This document shows positions 35,959-43,868 of a stretch of 54,560 bases of DNA, piece by piece. The notes beneath the pieces are model-generated. The model saw nothing but the letters and a program-made list of their open reading frames with translations. It searched no databases and was not told where the DNA came from. Numbering within the stretch: the stretch's first letter is position 1; every line of letters begins with the position of its first letter. Both the position numbers and the translations under genes were made by a program. Origin of the DNA: JTS-AC122 sp050246015. GTDB taxonomy: Bacteria > Planctomycetota > Phycisphaerae > Phycisphaerales > UBA1924. The DNA lies in contig JBFWWU010000024.1 in NCBI GenBank assembly GCA_050246015.1, positions 1 to 54,560 on the forward strand, written 5' to 3'.

Positions 35959-37299
35959 TCAACATCCGGCGAAGAATGCGGCGAGGAAGTCGAAGAAGTC
36001 CTGGGACGTTGCGGCACCGTCGTTGTTGAAATCAGCCCGCTCTGGCTCGGCAAAGAAGGCACCAAGGAAGTCAAAGAAGTCCTGGGAGTTGATGATGTGG
36101 TCGCGGTTGAAGTCGGTGTAGCCGAGGAACCATCGAAACGGACGTTGCTCACCTTGTACCGTGGATGAGTACCCAACGACAACGCTCCCGTCGGCAGACA
36201 TTGCCTGGGCAAACGTCGACCACCCCGAGACCGGAAGGTACTGCATGCCTCCGGCAATCGTCCATCGGAATGCCGCATCGCCGACGATCACCTCGCCGTC
36301 GTCGGAAATCGCGTGCGGAAACCTGCCCGGTAGAACCTGCATGCCGCCAGGCGAGGTCCACCGGAACATAGATCCACCGCCAGCTCCGTAGTTCCCAGTC
36401 ACCGTCAGCCCGTCCGCCGACACATGCATGGCCTCGGTGTCGATGTAGTTCTCAGTTGGACCCAGGTCCTGCATTCCGCTCTCCGTTGTCCAGCGAAACG
36501 CCCGCGTGTGGCTGAGGGTGTTGACCGCGTGGCCGACCACCACGGCTCCGTCTGCCGAGACGCTGTAGGCGACGGACCCGGACCCTCCGAGGGTGCCGAG
36601 GTCCTGCATCCCTGACTGAATAGTCCAACGAAACGCCCGTGCGTTGCCCGCGGCGTTGGTCGCGTATCCCACGACCGCCTGACCATCCGCCGACACATCC
36701 ATCGCTTCGGCGTTTGCTCCCCCGAGCGTGCCGAGATCGGTCAGCCCGCTCGCGGCTGTCCAGCGGAACGCGTGCCGTTGTCCGACGCCGACGTATCCAT
36801 ACCCCACGATCACGCTGCCGTCCGCTGAAACGGCGACCGCCCTGTCTTCCCCGCCGCCAAGCGTGCCGAGTGACTCCATGCCGTTGGCCGCCGTCCAGCG
36901 AAACGGGCGACGAACACCACTCGAAAGGTCTGCGGCTCCGACAACGGTGGATCCGTCATCGGAGACCGCCCACGCCACGGCGTAGTCGGCTCCAAACGTG
37001 CCGAGATCCTGCATGCCCGTCTCGTGAGTCCAGCGGAATGCACGGACCTGACTGAGGCCGGGAATCCACTGGCCCACTACCACGCTGCCATCGGCTGACA
37101 CATCCCACGGGACAGCACTCGTCCCTCCCAGCGTGCCCAAGTCTTCGATTCCACAGGTTTGACCGTGCACCCGGGGCGCAAGCGCCACAATAGCCGCGAA
37201 AAAGAAGATTGCCGCAGTCGTATCCCGACTAGCTCGCGAGACCGCCCTGCGGCTGCCACGGATCTTTGCGAGAACGATGTTATTGCTCGTCTTGATCAT
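35959..37299 (-). CDS. Secreted HAF-repeat protein with GC-type dockerin tail
   Basis: 446 residues. A long signal region (TAAIFFFAAIVALAPRVHGQ) precedes about seven HAF repeats, each an AFRWT...GMQDLGTLGG phrase followed by VSADGSVVVG. The tail has DFNRDHIINSQDFFDFL and DFNNDGAATSQDFFDFL and ends AAFFAGC. GAGGA lies ten bases before the start. It is the last of three consecutive secreted-protein genes, 63 bases after the preceding one, and has its own terminator. It is an ortholog-like paralog of the neighbouring HAF protein, so local duplication is likely. Confidence 0.9.
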   Translation of the reverse strand: MIKTSNNIVLAKIRGSRRAVSRASRDTTAAIFFFAAIVALAPRVHGQTCGIEDLGTLGGTSAVPWDVSADGSVVVGQWIPGLSQVRAFRWTHETGMQDLGTFGADYAVAWAVSDDGSTVVGAADLSSGVRRPFRWTAANGMESLGTLGGGEDRAVAVSADGSVIVGYGYVGVGQRHAFRWTAASGLTDLGTLGGANAEAMDVSADGQAVVGYATNAAGNARAFRWTIQSGMQDLGTLGGSGSVAYSVSADGAVVVGHAVNTLSHTRAFRWTTESGMQDLGPTENYIDTEAMHVSADGLTVTGNYGAGGGSMFRWTSPGGMQVLPGRFPHAISDDGEVIVGDAAFRWTIAGGMQYLPVSGWSTFAQAMSADGSVVVGYSSTVQGEQRPFRWFLGYTDFNRDHIINSQDFFDFLGAFFAEPERADFNNDGAATSQDFFDFLAAFFAGC

Positions 37300-37362
37300 G
37301 CCAATGAGTCCTCGCGATTCTCAGGGAGTTAGCGGCGAGAGCATTCGATCGAAAGACGTTCA

Positions 37363-38619
37363 TCAGCAGCCCGAAAAGAAGGCTGCGAGGAAGTCGAAAA
37401 AATCCTGGGAGTTTGTCTGGCACGAGCGATTGAAGTCGGCCGCGCCGTTAAAGAAATCGGTGATGAAGTCGAAGAAGTCTTGTGAACCCAACGTGCCGTC
37501 GCCGTCCCAATCGGCTGGGCAGGATTGCAGTGCTGGTCCATCTACCATCGCGACCCAAGCCTCCAGCAAGCCGCAGGGATTCACCCCTTCTCCGATGATG
37601 GTCCGTCCGTCCGCAGAAACGCCAGTCGCGTTTAGGAGTGTCCAACCCTCCAAGTTGTCAACACCAACCGCAATGAGCAGATCGCGAAGGCTTTGCATCC
37701 CGTCGTTCATGGTCCACACGAACGGCTCTTGTCCTGCCGCCGACGTGCCACGGCCCACAATTATCGAGCCATCTGCCGATGCGGCGGAAGCAACACTGCC
37801 GAACTCGCCGCCCGGAAGATCGCCGAGGGCAACCATCCCTTCATTCGCCGTCCAGCGAAACGCTTCAACTCGGCTGCCGGAGAGGCTATATCCAACAATC
37901 ACGGAACCATCGGCCGAGACCGCGCGGGCATCCGTCACTGTTCCGCCGGACGGAAGTTGCCCCAAGCCTACTGCGCCGTCGCTTTCGGTCCAACGGAACG
38001 CCTCGCCGCCACCTGGAGTGCTTGAGAAACCAACCACCACCGTGCCAGTTGCCGAGACTCCAAAGGCCCTGCTCCAGGAGGCGCCGCCTGAAGTGGTGCC
38101 CAAGCCGATCATGCCGTCGGAGGCTGACCATCGAAACGCTTCATCGTGATCCGCGGATCCGTCTCCGTTCGAGTTGCTCACTCCCACGATGACAGTGCCG
38201 TCCGCTGATACATCGAACGCGGCACCGTTACTCGTGCCGCCGGGGAGGTCACCGAGCGTCTGAAAGCCGCTGGAGCGAGTCCAGCGAAAGGGTTCGTACC
38301 CAAGCACGCTCACGCCCTGTCCCACGATCACCGACCCATCGGCTGAAACACCCAGAGCCCGGCTATAGAAATCGCCGCCCGGGAGATCGCCAATTCGGAC
38401 GACGCCATCCCGGCGCGTCCAGTAGCAAGCCTCGCCACTCACAAATGGAACACCCCACTGTCCCACGACAACAGATCCGTCCGCCGACACCGCAGACGCG
38501 GCGTAGAACGCGCCCGACTCAGTTGAACCAAGGCCTGCGAAGCTCGATTGTGCACTGGCAACTCTGCACACAGCCAATGCTGCGATCGGCAAGATAGCAC
38601 GACCCATGACGTAATGCAT
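37363..38619 (-). CDS. Secreted HAF-repeat protein with GC-type dockerin tail
   Basis: 418 residues with signal peptide (AILPIAALAVCRVASAQ). Seven or so repeats combine FRWTxxxGxxxLGDLPGG with VSADGSVIVG, a LGDLPGG variant of the HAF motif. Two dockerin-like repeats end the chain, DWDGDGTLGSQDFFDFI and a shortened DFNRSCQTNSQDFFDFL, closing with AAFFSGC. AAGGAGG stands four bases before ATG 38619, which fixes the start although the frame continues to 38775. It starts 16 bases after the FG-GAP gene stop, so the two are probably cotranscribed. Confidence 0.9.
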   Translation of the reverse strand: MHYVMGRAILPIAALAVCRVASAQSSFAGLGSTESGAFYAASAVSADGSVVVGQWGVPFVSGEACYWTRRDGVVRIGDLPGGDFYSRALGVSADGSVIVGQGVSVLGYEPFRWTRSSGFQTLGDLPGGTSNGAAFDVSADGTVIVGVSNSNGDGSADHDEAFRWSASDGMIGLGTTSGGASWSRAFGVSATGTVVVGFSSTPGGGEAFRWTESDGAVGLGQLPSGGTVTDARAVSADGSVIVGYSLSGSRVEAFRWTANEGMVALGDLPGGEFGSVASAASADGSIIVGRGTSAAGQEPFVWTMNDGMQSLRDLLIAVGVDNLEGWTLLNATGVSADGRTIIGEGVNPCGLLEAWVAMVDGPALQSCPADWDGDGTLGSQDFFDFITDFFNGAADFNRSCQTNSQDFFDFLAAFFSGC

Positions 38620-38635
38620 AGGGCCTCCTTGGGAG

Positions 38636-40189
38636 TCAGGCGCAGCCCGTGAAAAATGCTGCCAGATAGTCGAAGAAGTCTTGAGAGGTCGTTGCACCAT
38701 CGCCATTGAAGTCGGCGATGCCCTCGAAAAAGTCCGCGAGGAATCGGAAGAAATCCTGGGAGTTGAGCATTCCATTTTGGTTCCAGTCTGCGAGGCATCG
38801 TACCTCCACGAGAGTCTGGCGGCTGTTTATCGAACCGCAGGCGTTGGCCAGCACCACGTCGTACGTTCCCTCGCGTTCCTGAACTGTGTTTGTGATCACG
38901 AGCGTGTTCGTCGCAGAGCCGAAGACGTTTTCGCCATCGACGAGGACAATGCCACCTTGTCGCCACTGGAATGTGATGGGCGACGCGCTGCTCGCCTCCA
39001 CCGATAAAGAGAGCGTTCCACCGATTGGGACCGCGCGACTCGCCGGCGGTTGGACCGTAATTTCCGGACGGCCAGTACTTGTATTCAGAAAGACGGAAAC
39101 GTCGTTGCCGATCCAGTTGCCGACTGCGAGATCTGGCAAGCCGTCACCGTTGAGATCCTCCGACGCGATGGCGTGCGGCCCACTCCCAGCTGAATACGTA
39201 GTCGCCGCATCAAAGGTGCCATCTCCTCGGCCGACCAAGATCGAGACGCCACCCCCAGAACTCGATGTCGCGAGGTCTGCCACGCCGTCGCCGTTGTAGT
39301 CGCTGATCGCGATTGATTGGGGATTGGTCTCAACAGCGAATGTCGCCTGTTGTGAAAAGCCACCGTTGGTGGCCGCCAAGAGTACCGATACGGAGTTGTC
39401 GTGGATGTTTGCAACAGCGAGGTCTGGACGCCCATCCCTGTTGAAATCGCCCACTGCCACGAATACGGGATCGATTCCAACGTCATAAGTGACGGGTGCC
39501 TCAAAGGTGCCGTCGCCGCGCCCGAGCAGGACCGAAATGCTCTGCGTGGAGTAGTCGGGGCTCGCCAAATCGACCAACCCATCGCCGTTGAAGTCTCCGT
39601 TTGCTATCGAATTCGACCCTGCTCTCAGCGCATGGAATGCGGCCGGCATGAACGTGCCATCGGCGTTGCCCAGCAGCACCGCCACTTGCGGAGTGTTCCA
39701 GTTCGATACGGCGAGATCGACCACACCGTCCTGGTTCAGATCGCCAACCGCTACCCATGAGGGTGACGCGCCGACCGCGTACGTCCCCGAAGACGTGAAT
39801 CCGCCAGCGCCGTTTCCCGAAAGGATCGACACCGTATTGCTTGCAGAGTTGGCCGTGGCAAGGTCGGTCACGCCGTCCCGGTTGAAGTCGCCGACCCGAA
39901 CGGAGATTGGCTCCAAGCCCACGCCGAAGTTTCCGGTGAGCGAGAACGATCCATCGCCGATTGGGCCGGTGGCAAGGAGCACCGCGACACTGTTGGCGTG
40001 CTGTGTCGCGACCGCGATGTCCGGCCTTCCATCACCGTTGAAGTCCGCAACGGCGACGGATCGTGGGCCCGGGCCAGCCGGAAAGCCTGCCGCGGAACCA
40101 AACGAGAGCGGGCACTGAGCGCTCGCGCTGCATGCGACCTGCGCCAATGCCATGCATGCGAGCGAGTAGGCAATGCGCAATGCGTTCAT
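38636..40189 (-). CDS. Secreted FG-GAP (VCBS-like) repeat protein with Ig-like segment and GC-type dockerin tail
   Basis: 517 residues with signal peptide (YSLACMALAQVACSASAQ). About seven FG-GAP/VCBS repeats, recognisable as VGDFNRDGxxDLAVAN and SVLLGRGDGTF, form a predicted beta-propeller to about residue 365. An immunoglobulin-like segment follows (ITVQPPASRAVPIGGTLSL, then EGTYDVVLANACGS), and a dockerin tail with DWNQNGMLNSQDFFRFL and DFNGDGATTSQDFFDYL ends FFTGCA. AGGAG lies seven bases before the start. It is the first gene of the three-gene secreted-protein cluster. Confidence 0.9.
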   Translation of the reverse strand: MNALRIAYSLACMALAQVACSASAQCPLSFGSAAGFPAGPGPRSVAVADFNGDGRPDIAVATQHANSVAVLLATGPIGDGSFSLTGNFGVGLEPISVRVGDFNRDGVTDLATANSASNTVSILSGNGAGGFTSSGTYAVGASPSWVAVGDLNQDGVVDLAVSNWNTPQVAVLLGNADGTFMPAAFHALRAGSNSIANGDFNGDGLVDLASPDYSTQSISVLLGRGDGTFEAPVTYDVGIDPVFVAVGDFNRDGRPDLAVANIHDNSVSVLLAATNGGFSQQATFAVETNPQSIAISDYNGDGVADLATSSSGGGVSILVGRGDGTFDAATTYSAGSGPHAIASEDLNGDGLPDLAVGNWIGNDVSVFLNTSTGRPEITVQPPASRAVPIGGTLSLSVEASSASPITFQWRQGGIVLVDGENVFGSATNTLVITNTVQEREGTYDVVLANACGSINSRQTLVEVRCLADWNQNGMLNSQDFFRFLADFFEGIADFNGDGATTSQDFFDYLAAFFTGCA

Positions 40190-40321
40190 GTGGCGGCTCC
40201 TCGTTGCTGCTCGTTGCGTGCCGAAGTCACCCAGAGCATACCGCAAGGCAGATCCATCCACAAGAGTTTCCGCCGTTGTAAGGTGAGACCGCGGGTGTAC
40301 CGCGCAAGAGCGATGCGCGGC

Positions 40322-40367
40322 TCGCTACGCCTTTCGGCGTAAACGTAGCGGCCAAAGGAGGTTACCC
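40322..40367 (+). promoter_or_regulatory. Hairpin leader with strong ribosome-binding site (left copy)
   Basis: TCGCTACGCCTTT opens a hairpin (CGCTACG 40323-40329 with CGTAGCG 40344-40350) that is followed by AAAGGAGG and an ATG at 40368. The same design, including the 13 identical opening bases, precedes the recombinase on the opposite strand (41424-41464). Confidence 0.6.
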
Positions 40368-40475
40368 ATGCGGCGTTCGTACGCCGGGACGGGGCGGGGA
40401 ACGAGCCCGGGCGGGCGGGGATCTGGCAGGAAATGGCAGAAAATGTCATGTGCGGAGCCCGCCAGTCCCTGCTGA
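40368..40475 (+). CDS. Candidate 35-residue small ORF
   Basis: A short frame starting at the ATG that follows AAAGGAGGTTACCC, one of the strongest ribosome sites in the window. The peptide is Gly/Arg-rich (MRRSYAGTGRGTSPGG then basic and Cys-containing). It has no recognised family. It could be a small protein, a leader peptide, or the remnant of a truncated recombinase gene, since its leader matches that of the recombinase. Coding status rests on the ribosome site only. Confidence 0.35.
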   Translation: MRRSYAGTGRGTSPGGRGSGRKWQKMSCAEPASPC

Positions 40476-40476
40476 A

Positions 40477-40644
40477 GCCACCCACCCCAACAGGTGTCTA
40501 GGCCCTGCAGCAGCCGACCGGCCTGAACGCCCCCAATATCAGCGGGGCATATGATCACCGCCACTTGGGCAGGCGGCGGTTGCGCCGGAACCCGTCTCTT
40601 CCGGCAACAACCGCCTCCGCAGGGCCTAGCCCAAGGTAGGTGGC
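40477..40644. ncRNA. Candidate structured RNA or folded DNA element
   Basis: Nested complementarity: outer stem GCCACCCACC (40477-40486) with GGTAGGTGGC (40635-40644), 9 of 10 pairs; middle stem CTAGGCCCTGC (40498-40508) with GCAGGGCCTAG (40619-40629), 11 pairs; inner arm GGCGGTTG/CAACCGCC (40575-40582, 40608-40615) enclosing GCCGGAA/TTCCGGC; and a side hairpin GCCCC/GGGGC (40529-40548). It follows the small ORF by one base. I recognise no Rfam family; strand and transcription are unknown. Confidence 0.4.
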
Positions 40645-40712
40645 GCTAGACCAAACCGCATAGCATCATCGCGTCGGGGTGGCGGATTGCCATACTTGCT
40701 CTGCAAGACCAA

Positions 40713-41423
40713 TCATGGATTGCGACTCGCCATCCCGGCATCTTTTTCAATAGTTGGATCGCCCCACAACCGCTTCCTCACCGCCTCCACCACAGCCGTC
40801 GGCGCAAGGTGGTCAAGATACCGCGCCGTCGTCGAGATCGATCGGTGCCCGAGCTGCCGGGAGATGACGAGGATGTCGATGCCTTCGGCACGCATCTGGG
40901 CGGCCATCGTGTGGCGGAGGCCGTGGGCGTGGACCCGTTTGAAGATTCCCGCCTTCCTCCCCAGGGCGGGGAGGATTCGCCGCACGTACGCGGGAGCGAT
41001 CGCCTCGCCGTGCTTGGTGCAAAACAGCGGGACGTAGCCGTCCACGGGCCACGTCGCCCGCACGGCGAGCCAGGCCGCTACCCAGGCCAACGCGCCGGGG
41101 TCGATCCCAACCGTCCGCGCGTACCCCCGCTTGCCGAAGAGAACGCGGATGGTGCCCGACGCGGGGTCCACGTCCTTGGGGCGCAGCAGCAGTGCCTCCG
41201 TGATCCGCAGGCCGCTGCGGTAGAGAACGGCCAGCAGGGCGGCGTTGCGGACGCCCACGCCGGTCATCCGGTCGCACGCGGCGATGAGGGCGCGGACCTC
41301 GGCGTCGGTCAGGACCTCGGGAGGGAACCGGCGTCGGGGCTTTTGGCGTCGCGGTCGGTCAACGGTGTCGCCGCGTGGCACGTCCGTCCGGAATCCCCCC
41401 GCCCCGTCGGGGAATCTCGGCAT
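40713..41423 (-). CDS. Short tyrosine recombinase lacking the N-terminal core-binding domain
   Basis: 236 residues. The catalytic domain is complete: Arg in YRSGLRITEALLL, HxxR in HGLRHTMAAQM, His in GHRSIS, and nucleophile Tyr in TARYLDHL near residue 212. Only about 40 basic residues precede it, so the SAM-like core-binding domain of XerC/D or phage integrases (about 100 residues) is missing. GAGGAGG lies five bases before ATG 41423. The gene ends the minus-strand array that begins with the secretion operon, 80 bases after the TPR gene, but the leader hairpin suggests its own control. It could be an invertase, a minimal integrase or a remnant. Confidence 0.85.
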   Translation of the reverse strand: MPRFPDGAGGFRTDVPRGDTVDRPRRQKPRRRFPPEVLTDAEVRALIAACDRMTGVGVRNAALLAVLYRSGLRITEALLLRPKDVDPASGTIRVLFGKRGYARTVGIDPGALAWVAAWLAVRATWPVDGYVPLFCTKHGEAIAPAYVRRILPALGRKAGIFKRVHAHGLRHTMAAQMRAEGIDILVISRQLGHRSISTTARYLDHLAPTAVVEAVRKRLWGDPTIEKDAGMASRNP

Positions 41424-41464
41424 GGTTGCCTCCTCGGCTACGCTTCGGTGAAAAGGCGTAGCGA
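41424..41464 (-). promoter_or_regulatory. Hairpin leader with strong ribosome-binding site (right copy)
   Basis: On the minus strand TCGCTACGCCTTT (41464-41452) begins a hairpin whose 3' arm is GCGTAGC (41443-41437), followed by GAGGAGG and the recombinase ATG. It mirrors the left copy at 40322-40367, in inverted orientation. Confidence 0.6.
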
Positions 41465-41503
41465 TCAGAGGAATACCTCGCGGGGCGGCATCAAGCAAGG
41501 AAC

Positions 41504-42160
41504 TCACGGAGACACGCGATCGCCTATGGGCCGTGCGTCGCCGCGCTTGATGAGCTGCGTCTGCGCCCACTGGCGCCACTGCGTGGATTCGCCGCGGAGG
41601 GCGATTTCGTTGAGGTAGGTGTCGGTGCTCGAGTCGGTGTGGCCGGAGCGGAGTTGAAGGCGGGCCAGGGCCTGCATGGCGGGGAGGTAGTTGGGGTAGA
41701 CCTCCAGCGCGGCGGCGTAGGTGGCGAGGGCCTCGTCGGTGCGCCCGGCGTGTTCGAGGACGAGGGCGAGGTTGACGCGCGGATCCGGATGGCCGGGCAG
41801 CAGCTTCCGTGCCCACTCGAACTCGCTCGCGGCTTCGTAGAGCTGCGGCGGTTCTTTCTTGAGCAGCAGCACGCCAAGGTTGTTGTGGGCGGGGCCGTGG
41901 TAGAGATCGGCGGTGAGCGCGTCGCGCAGCATCGCTTCGGCCTTGGCGGGGTTCCTCGGTGCGATCTCGACCGCTTCGAGGGTGAGACGCTGGGCCCGCT
42001 GCGGGTCGCGCCGCGACTCGGACTGGGTGGTGTACGGGCCGGAGTTCGAGCTCGCGCAGCCGGCAGCGAGCACGGCGAAGAGCACAGCGCCGAGCATCGC
42101 GAGCGGCGGGACGAGGGTCCGTGCGGTACGTGGCGCGGTGGTTCGTGTCGAGCGTTTCAC
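41504..42160 (-). CDS. TPR-repeat lipoprotein of the secretion operon
   Basis: 218 residues. A lipoprotein signal (AMLGAVLFAVLAAGC) is followed by three to four tetratricopeptide repeats: RDALTADLYHGPAHNNLGVLL, EWARKLLPGHPDPRVNLALVL, and AALEVYPNYLPAMQALARL. Such outer-membrane TPR lipoproteins act as pilotins or assembly factors for secretins and pili (PilF/TadD type). Its start overlaps the upstream gene stop as ATGA, so it belongs to the secretion operon; a pilotin role for the GspD-like secretin is an inference from context. Confidence 0.85.
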   Translation of the reverse strand: MKRSTRTTAPRTARTLVPPLAMLGAVLFAVLAAGCASSNSGPYTTQSESRRDPQRAQRLTLEAVEIAPRNPAKAEAMLRDALTADLYHGPAHNNLGVLLLKKEPPQLYEAASEFEWARKLLPGHPDPRVNLALVLEHAGRTDEALATYAAALEVYPNYLPAMQALARLQLRSGHTDSSTDTYLNEIALRGESTQWRQWAQTQLIKRGDARPIGDRVSP

Positions 42161-42918
42161 GGCCGTGGTGCTCCGATCTTGGATGAAGACGCGGTGGTGG
42201 GCGTGGACGGCGATTGTGATGGCGGGACGGGGGGAACGGGGGGAACGGGGGGGTCGAGCCAGAGCGATTCGATGGTGAGCACCACACGCAGCGGCAGCTC
42301 CCCCCCTCTCCCTCCCTCAGCGCCGCGTGCACTTGCGGCTCCCACCTGAGATGAGTCTGAGCGGTTCGATGACGGAGTCGAGGCCGACGCGAACGCATTG
42401 CGGTCGTTGGTCGCGCCGTTCAAAGGCGCCACGTCGATGTTGGAGATCACCCACGCGGGCTCGCGTTCGCGCCAGGCCTGCATGAACCTGCCGAGCTGCG
42501 ACAGCGTGATCGGCGTGAGCGTGATCCCCGCCTTGCGAGACTTCACGCCGCCGCTCCGCGACGCGCTCGTGCTGATGGCGCCCTTTCTGCTTGGTTCCGC
42601 CAAGGACGAGGCGCCCGGCTGCACGAGCACGGTCTCCGCCTGGGCCGACAGGCTCGACATGGTGGACGCCGGCAAGCCGCAGGCGGCGAGCGAGTCGGCA
42701 AGGCGCGGGGCCAGCCCTTCGCTGGGGCGCAGATTCGTCCACGCCGGCAGCGTCTGTCGCAGCGACGCGAGCTGCGCCCGGCTCGCGAGCACATTCACCA
42801 GTCGCGCCTCGGCGGAGGACGCTCGCGAGCGGGCAGTCATGTACCGGCTGGTGGCGGTGCACAAGACGAGTACGCCCAGCGCGATAGCCGTGAGCCAGAT
42901 CAGGAAGAGGATCCGCAT
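42157..42918 (-). CDS. GspM/PilO-like inner-membrane secretion protein
   Basis: 253 residues, one N-terminal membrane helix (LFLIWLTAIALGVLVLCTA) and a coiled, periplasmic region (ASSAEARLVNVLASRAQLASL). A late segment, GITLTPITLSQLGRFMQAWREREPAWVISNIDVAP, is the typical GspM/PilO ferredoxin-like strand pattern. The C-terminus is Pro-rich (PPVPPVPPVPPSQ), encoded by GGGGGGAAC repeats. It overlaps the GspL-like gene by one base and the TPR gene by four. Recognition is from layout and position, as sequence conservation in this family is low. Confidence 0.7.
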   Translation of the reverse strand: MRILFLIWLTAIALGVLVLCTATSRYMTARSRASSAEARLVNVLASRAQLASLRQTLPAWTNLRPSEGLAPRLADSLAACGLPASTMSSLSAQAETVLVQPGASSLAEPSRKGAISTSASRSGGVKSRKAGITLTPITLSQLGRFMQAWREREPAWVISNIDVAPLNGATNDRNAFASASTPSSNRSDSSQVGAASARGAEGGRGGELPLRVVLTIESLWLDPPVPPVPPVPPSQSPSTPTTASSSKIGAPRP

Positions 42919-43868
42919 CAGGGCGCTCCCTTTCTGGCCGCGTCAATTGGCCGAAGTTCTTGCAGCACGCGCGTGGTTCCCGGCACGCTGGTGATGCGCG
43001 GCTCTTCGAGCCGCCATCCGTCGGGCGCGACGAGAATGCGCAGGAGCGGGTTCGGGTCGTCGCCGGAGATGAAGGAGACGCTCATCGACGTAGCGTTCAC
43101 GGTGATCGATTGGATCGAGCAGGGCGCGCCGGTGACGTTGGTGGGCCAGCTCCGGAGCAGAGCAGCCAAGGGCGACGCTGCGTCGAAGGGCGGCGTCACC
43201 TGGCGAGCGGCACCCTGCACCTGCGACACGAGCCGGAGCTGAGCGTTCAGATGTTCGGCGCCACTGTCCAAGGATGAGTCAGGTCCGACCATTTGATCAA
43301 GCGAGAGCACGCCGGCGAGCGAGTCCTGGGCGTGCTGCGCGGCGACTTCGAGCGTCTTGGCACGCCGGTGCAGACCGACTGCAATCAGCAGCACGACTGC
43401 AAGCGAGACCGCCGCGAGTTCGAGGTGACGCCGCAGGCGTGCGCGGCGGACGGGCCGGGGCTCGAACTCGCCGACGAGGAGGTTGACTGGGCCGAGCGAT
43501 TCATTCGGAAGACCGGCGAGTTCGGGCGCCGATGGAAGGTTCGGCGCGAGTGTGACGGCCTGCGGATCCACGCCGGCCAGGTCGTCGCGGCGCACGGCGC
43601 ACACGAGCAGTTGATTGGACGAGGATGCCGCGGTGATCGGCAGCGGCATCGCGACCGCGTGGAGCTCGCTGACATCGATCGGGACGTGATCCTGGAGTTG
43701 GATCAGCAGCGCCGGCGGGAGCGGGCGGGTGCAGGAGTAGGGTGGACGGGGGGAACCGGGGGGACGGGGGGGGCGGTAGCCGGGGATGTCGAGCACCGCC
43801 CAGTAGCAGCGGTCGCTCGGCCATGTAATGTTCGCTGTTATGGTTGCGATTTGCGTTGCTCGTGTCAT
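42918..43868 (-). CDS. GspL/PilN-like inner-membrane secretion protein
   Basis: 316 residues. A cytoplasmic N-terminal part (about 145 residues, including DHVPIDVSELHAVAMPLPI) is followed by a single membrane helix near residue 150 (LELAAVSLAVVLLIAVGL) and a periplasmic coiled region. This is the layout of GspL. The N-terminal Pro/Gly stretch (PPRPPGSPRPPYS) is encoded by C-runs. The start overlaps the GspC-like stop as ATGA. GspL links the GspE ATPase to the periplasmic machine; contacts here are inferred from operon order. Confidence 0.7.
   Translation of the reverse strand: MTRATQIATITANITWPSDRCYWAVLDIPGYRPPRPPGSPRPPYSCTRPLPPALLIQLQDHVPIDVSELHAVAMPLPITAASSSNQLLVCAVRRDDLAGVDPQAVTLAPNLPSAPELAGLPNESLGPVNLLVGEFEPRPVRRARLRRHLELAAVSLAVVLLIAVGLHRRAKTLEVAAQHAQDSLAGVLSLDQMVGPDSSLDSGAEHLNAQLRLVSQVQGAARQVTPPFDAASPLAALLRSWPTNVTGAPCSIQSITVNATSMSVSFISGDDPNPLLRILVAPDGWRLEEPRITSVPGTTRVLQELRPIDAARKGAP

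Larger units (their letters stand above)
40190..40712. other. Intergenic region with a leader repeat, small ORF and structured segment
   Basis: 523 bases between the first secreted-protein gene and the recombinase stop. It includes the promoter region of the secreted cluster (about 40190-40300), a hairpin leader (40322-40350), a 35-codon ORF (40368-40475) and a strongly self-complementary segment (40477-40644). A minus-strand frame at 40325-40564 overlaps these and lacks a ribosome site. Confidence 0.5.

Noticed and set aside
40325..40564. 79-residue minus-strand frame
   Set aside because: GTG start without a ribosome site; it overlaps the leader hairpin and structured segment, and codon use is mixed.
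40496..40630. Integron attC-like site
   Set aside because: Length and folding are suggestive, but the arms read TCTAGGC/GCCTAGC and lack the GTT...AAC core, and the adjacent recombinase is not of IntI type by eye.
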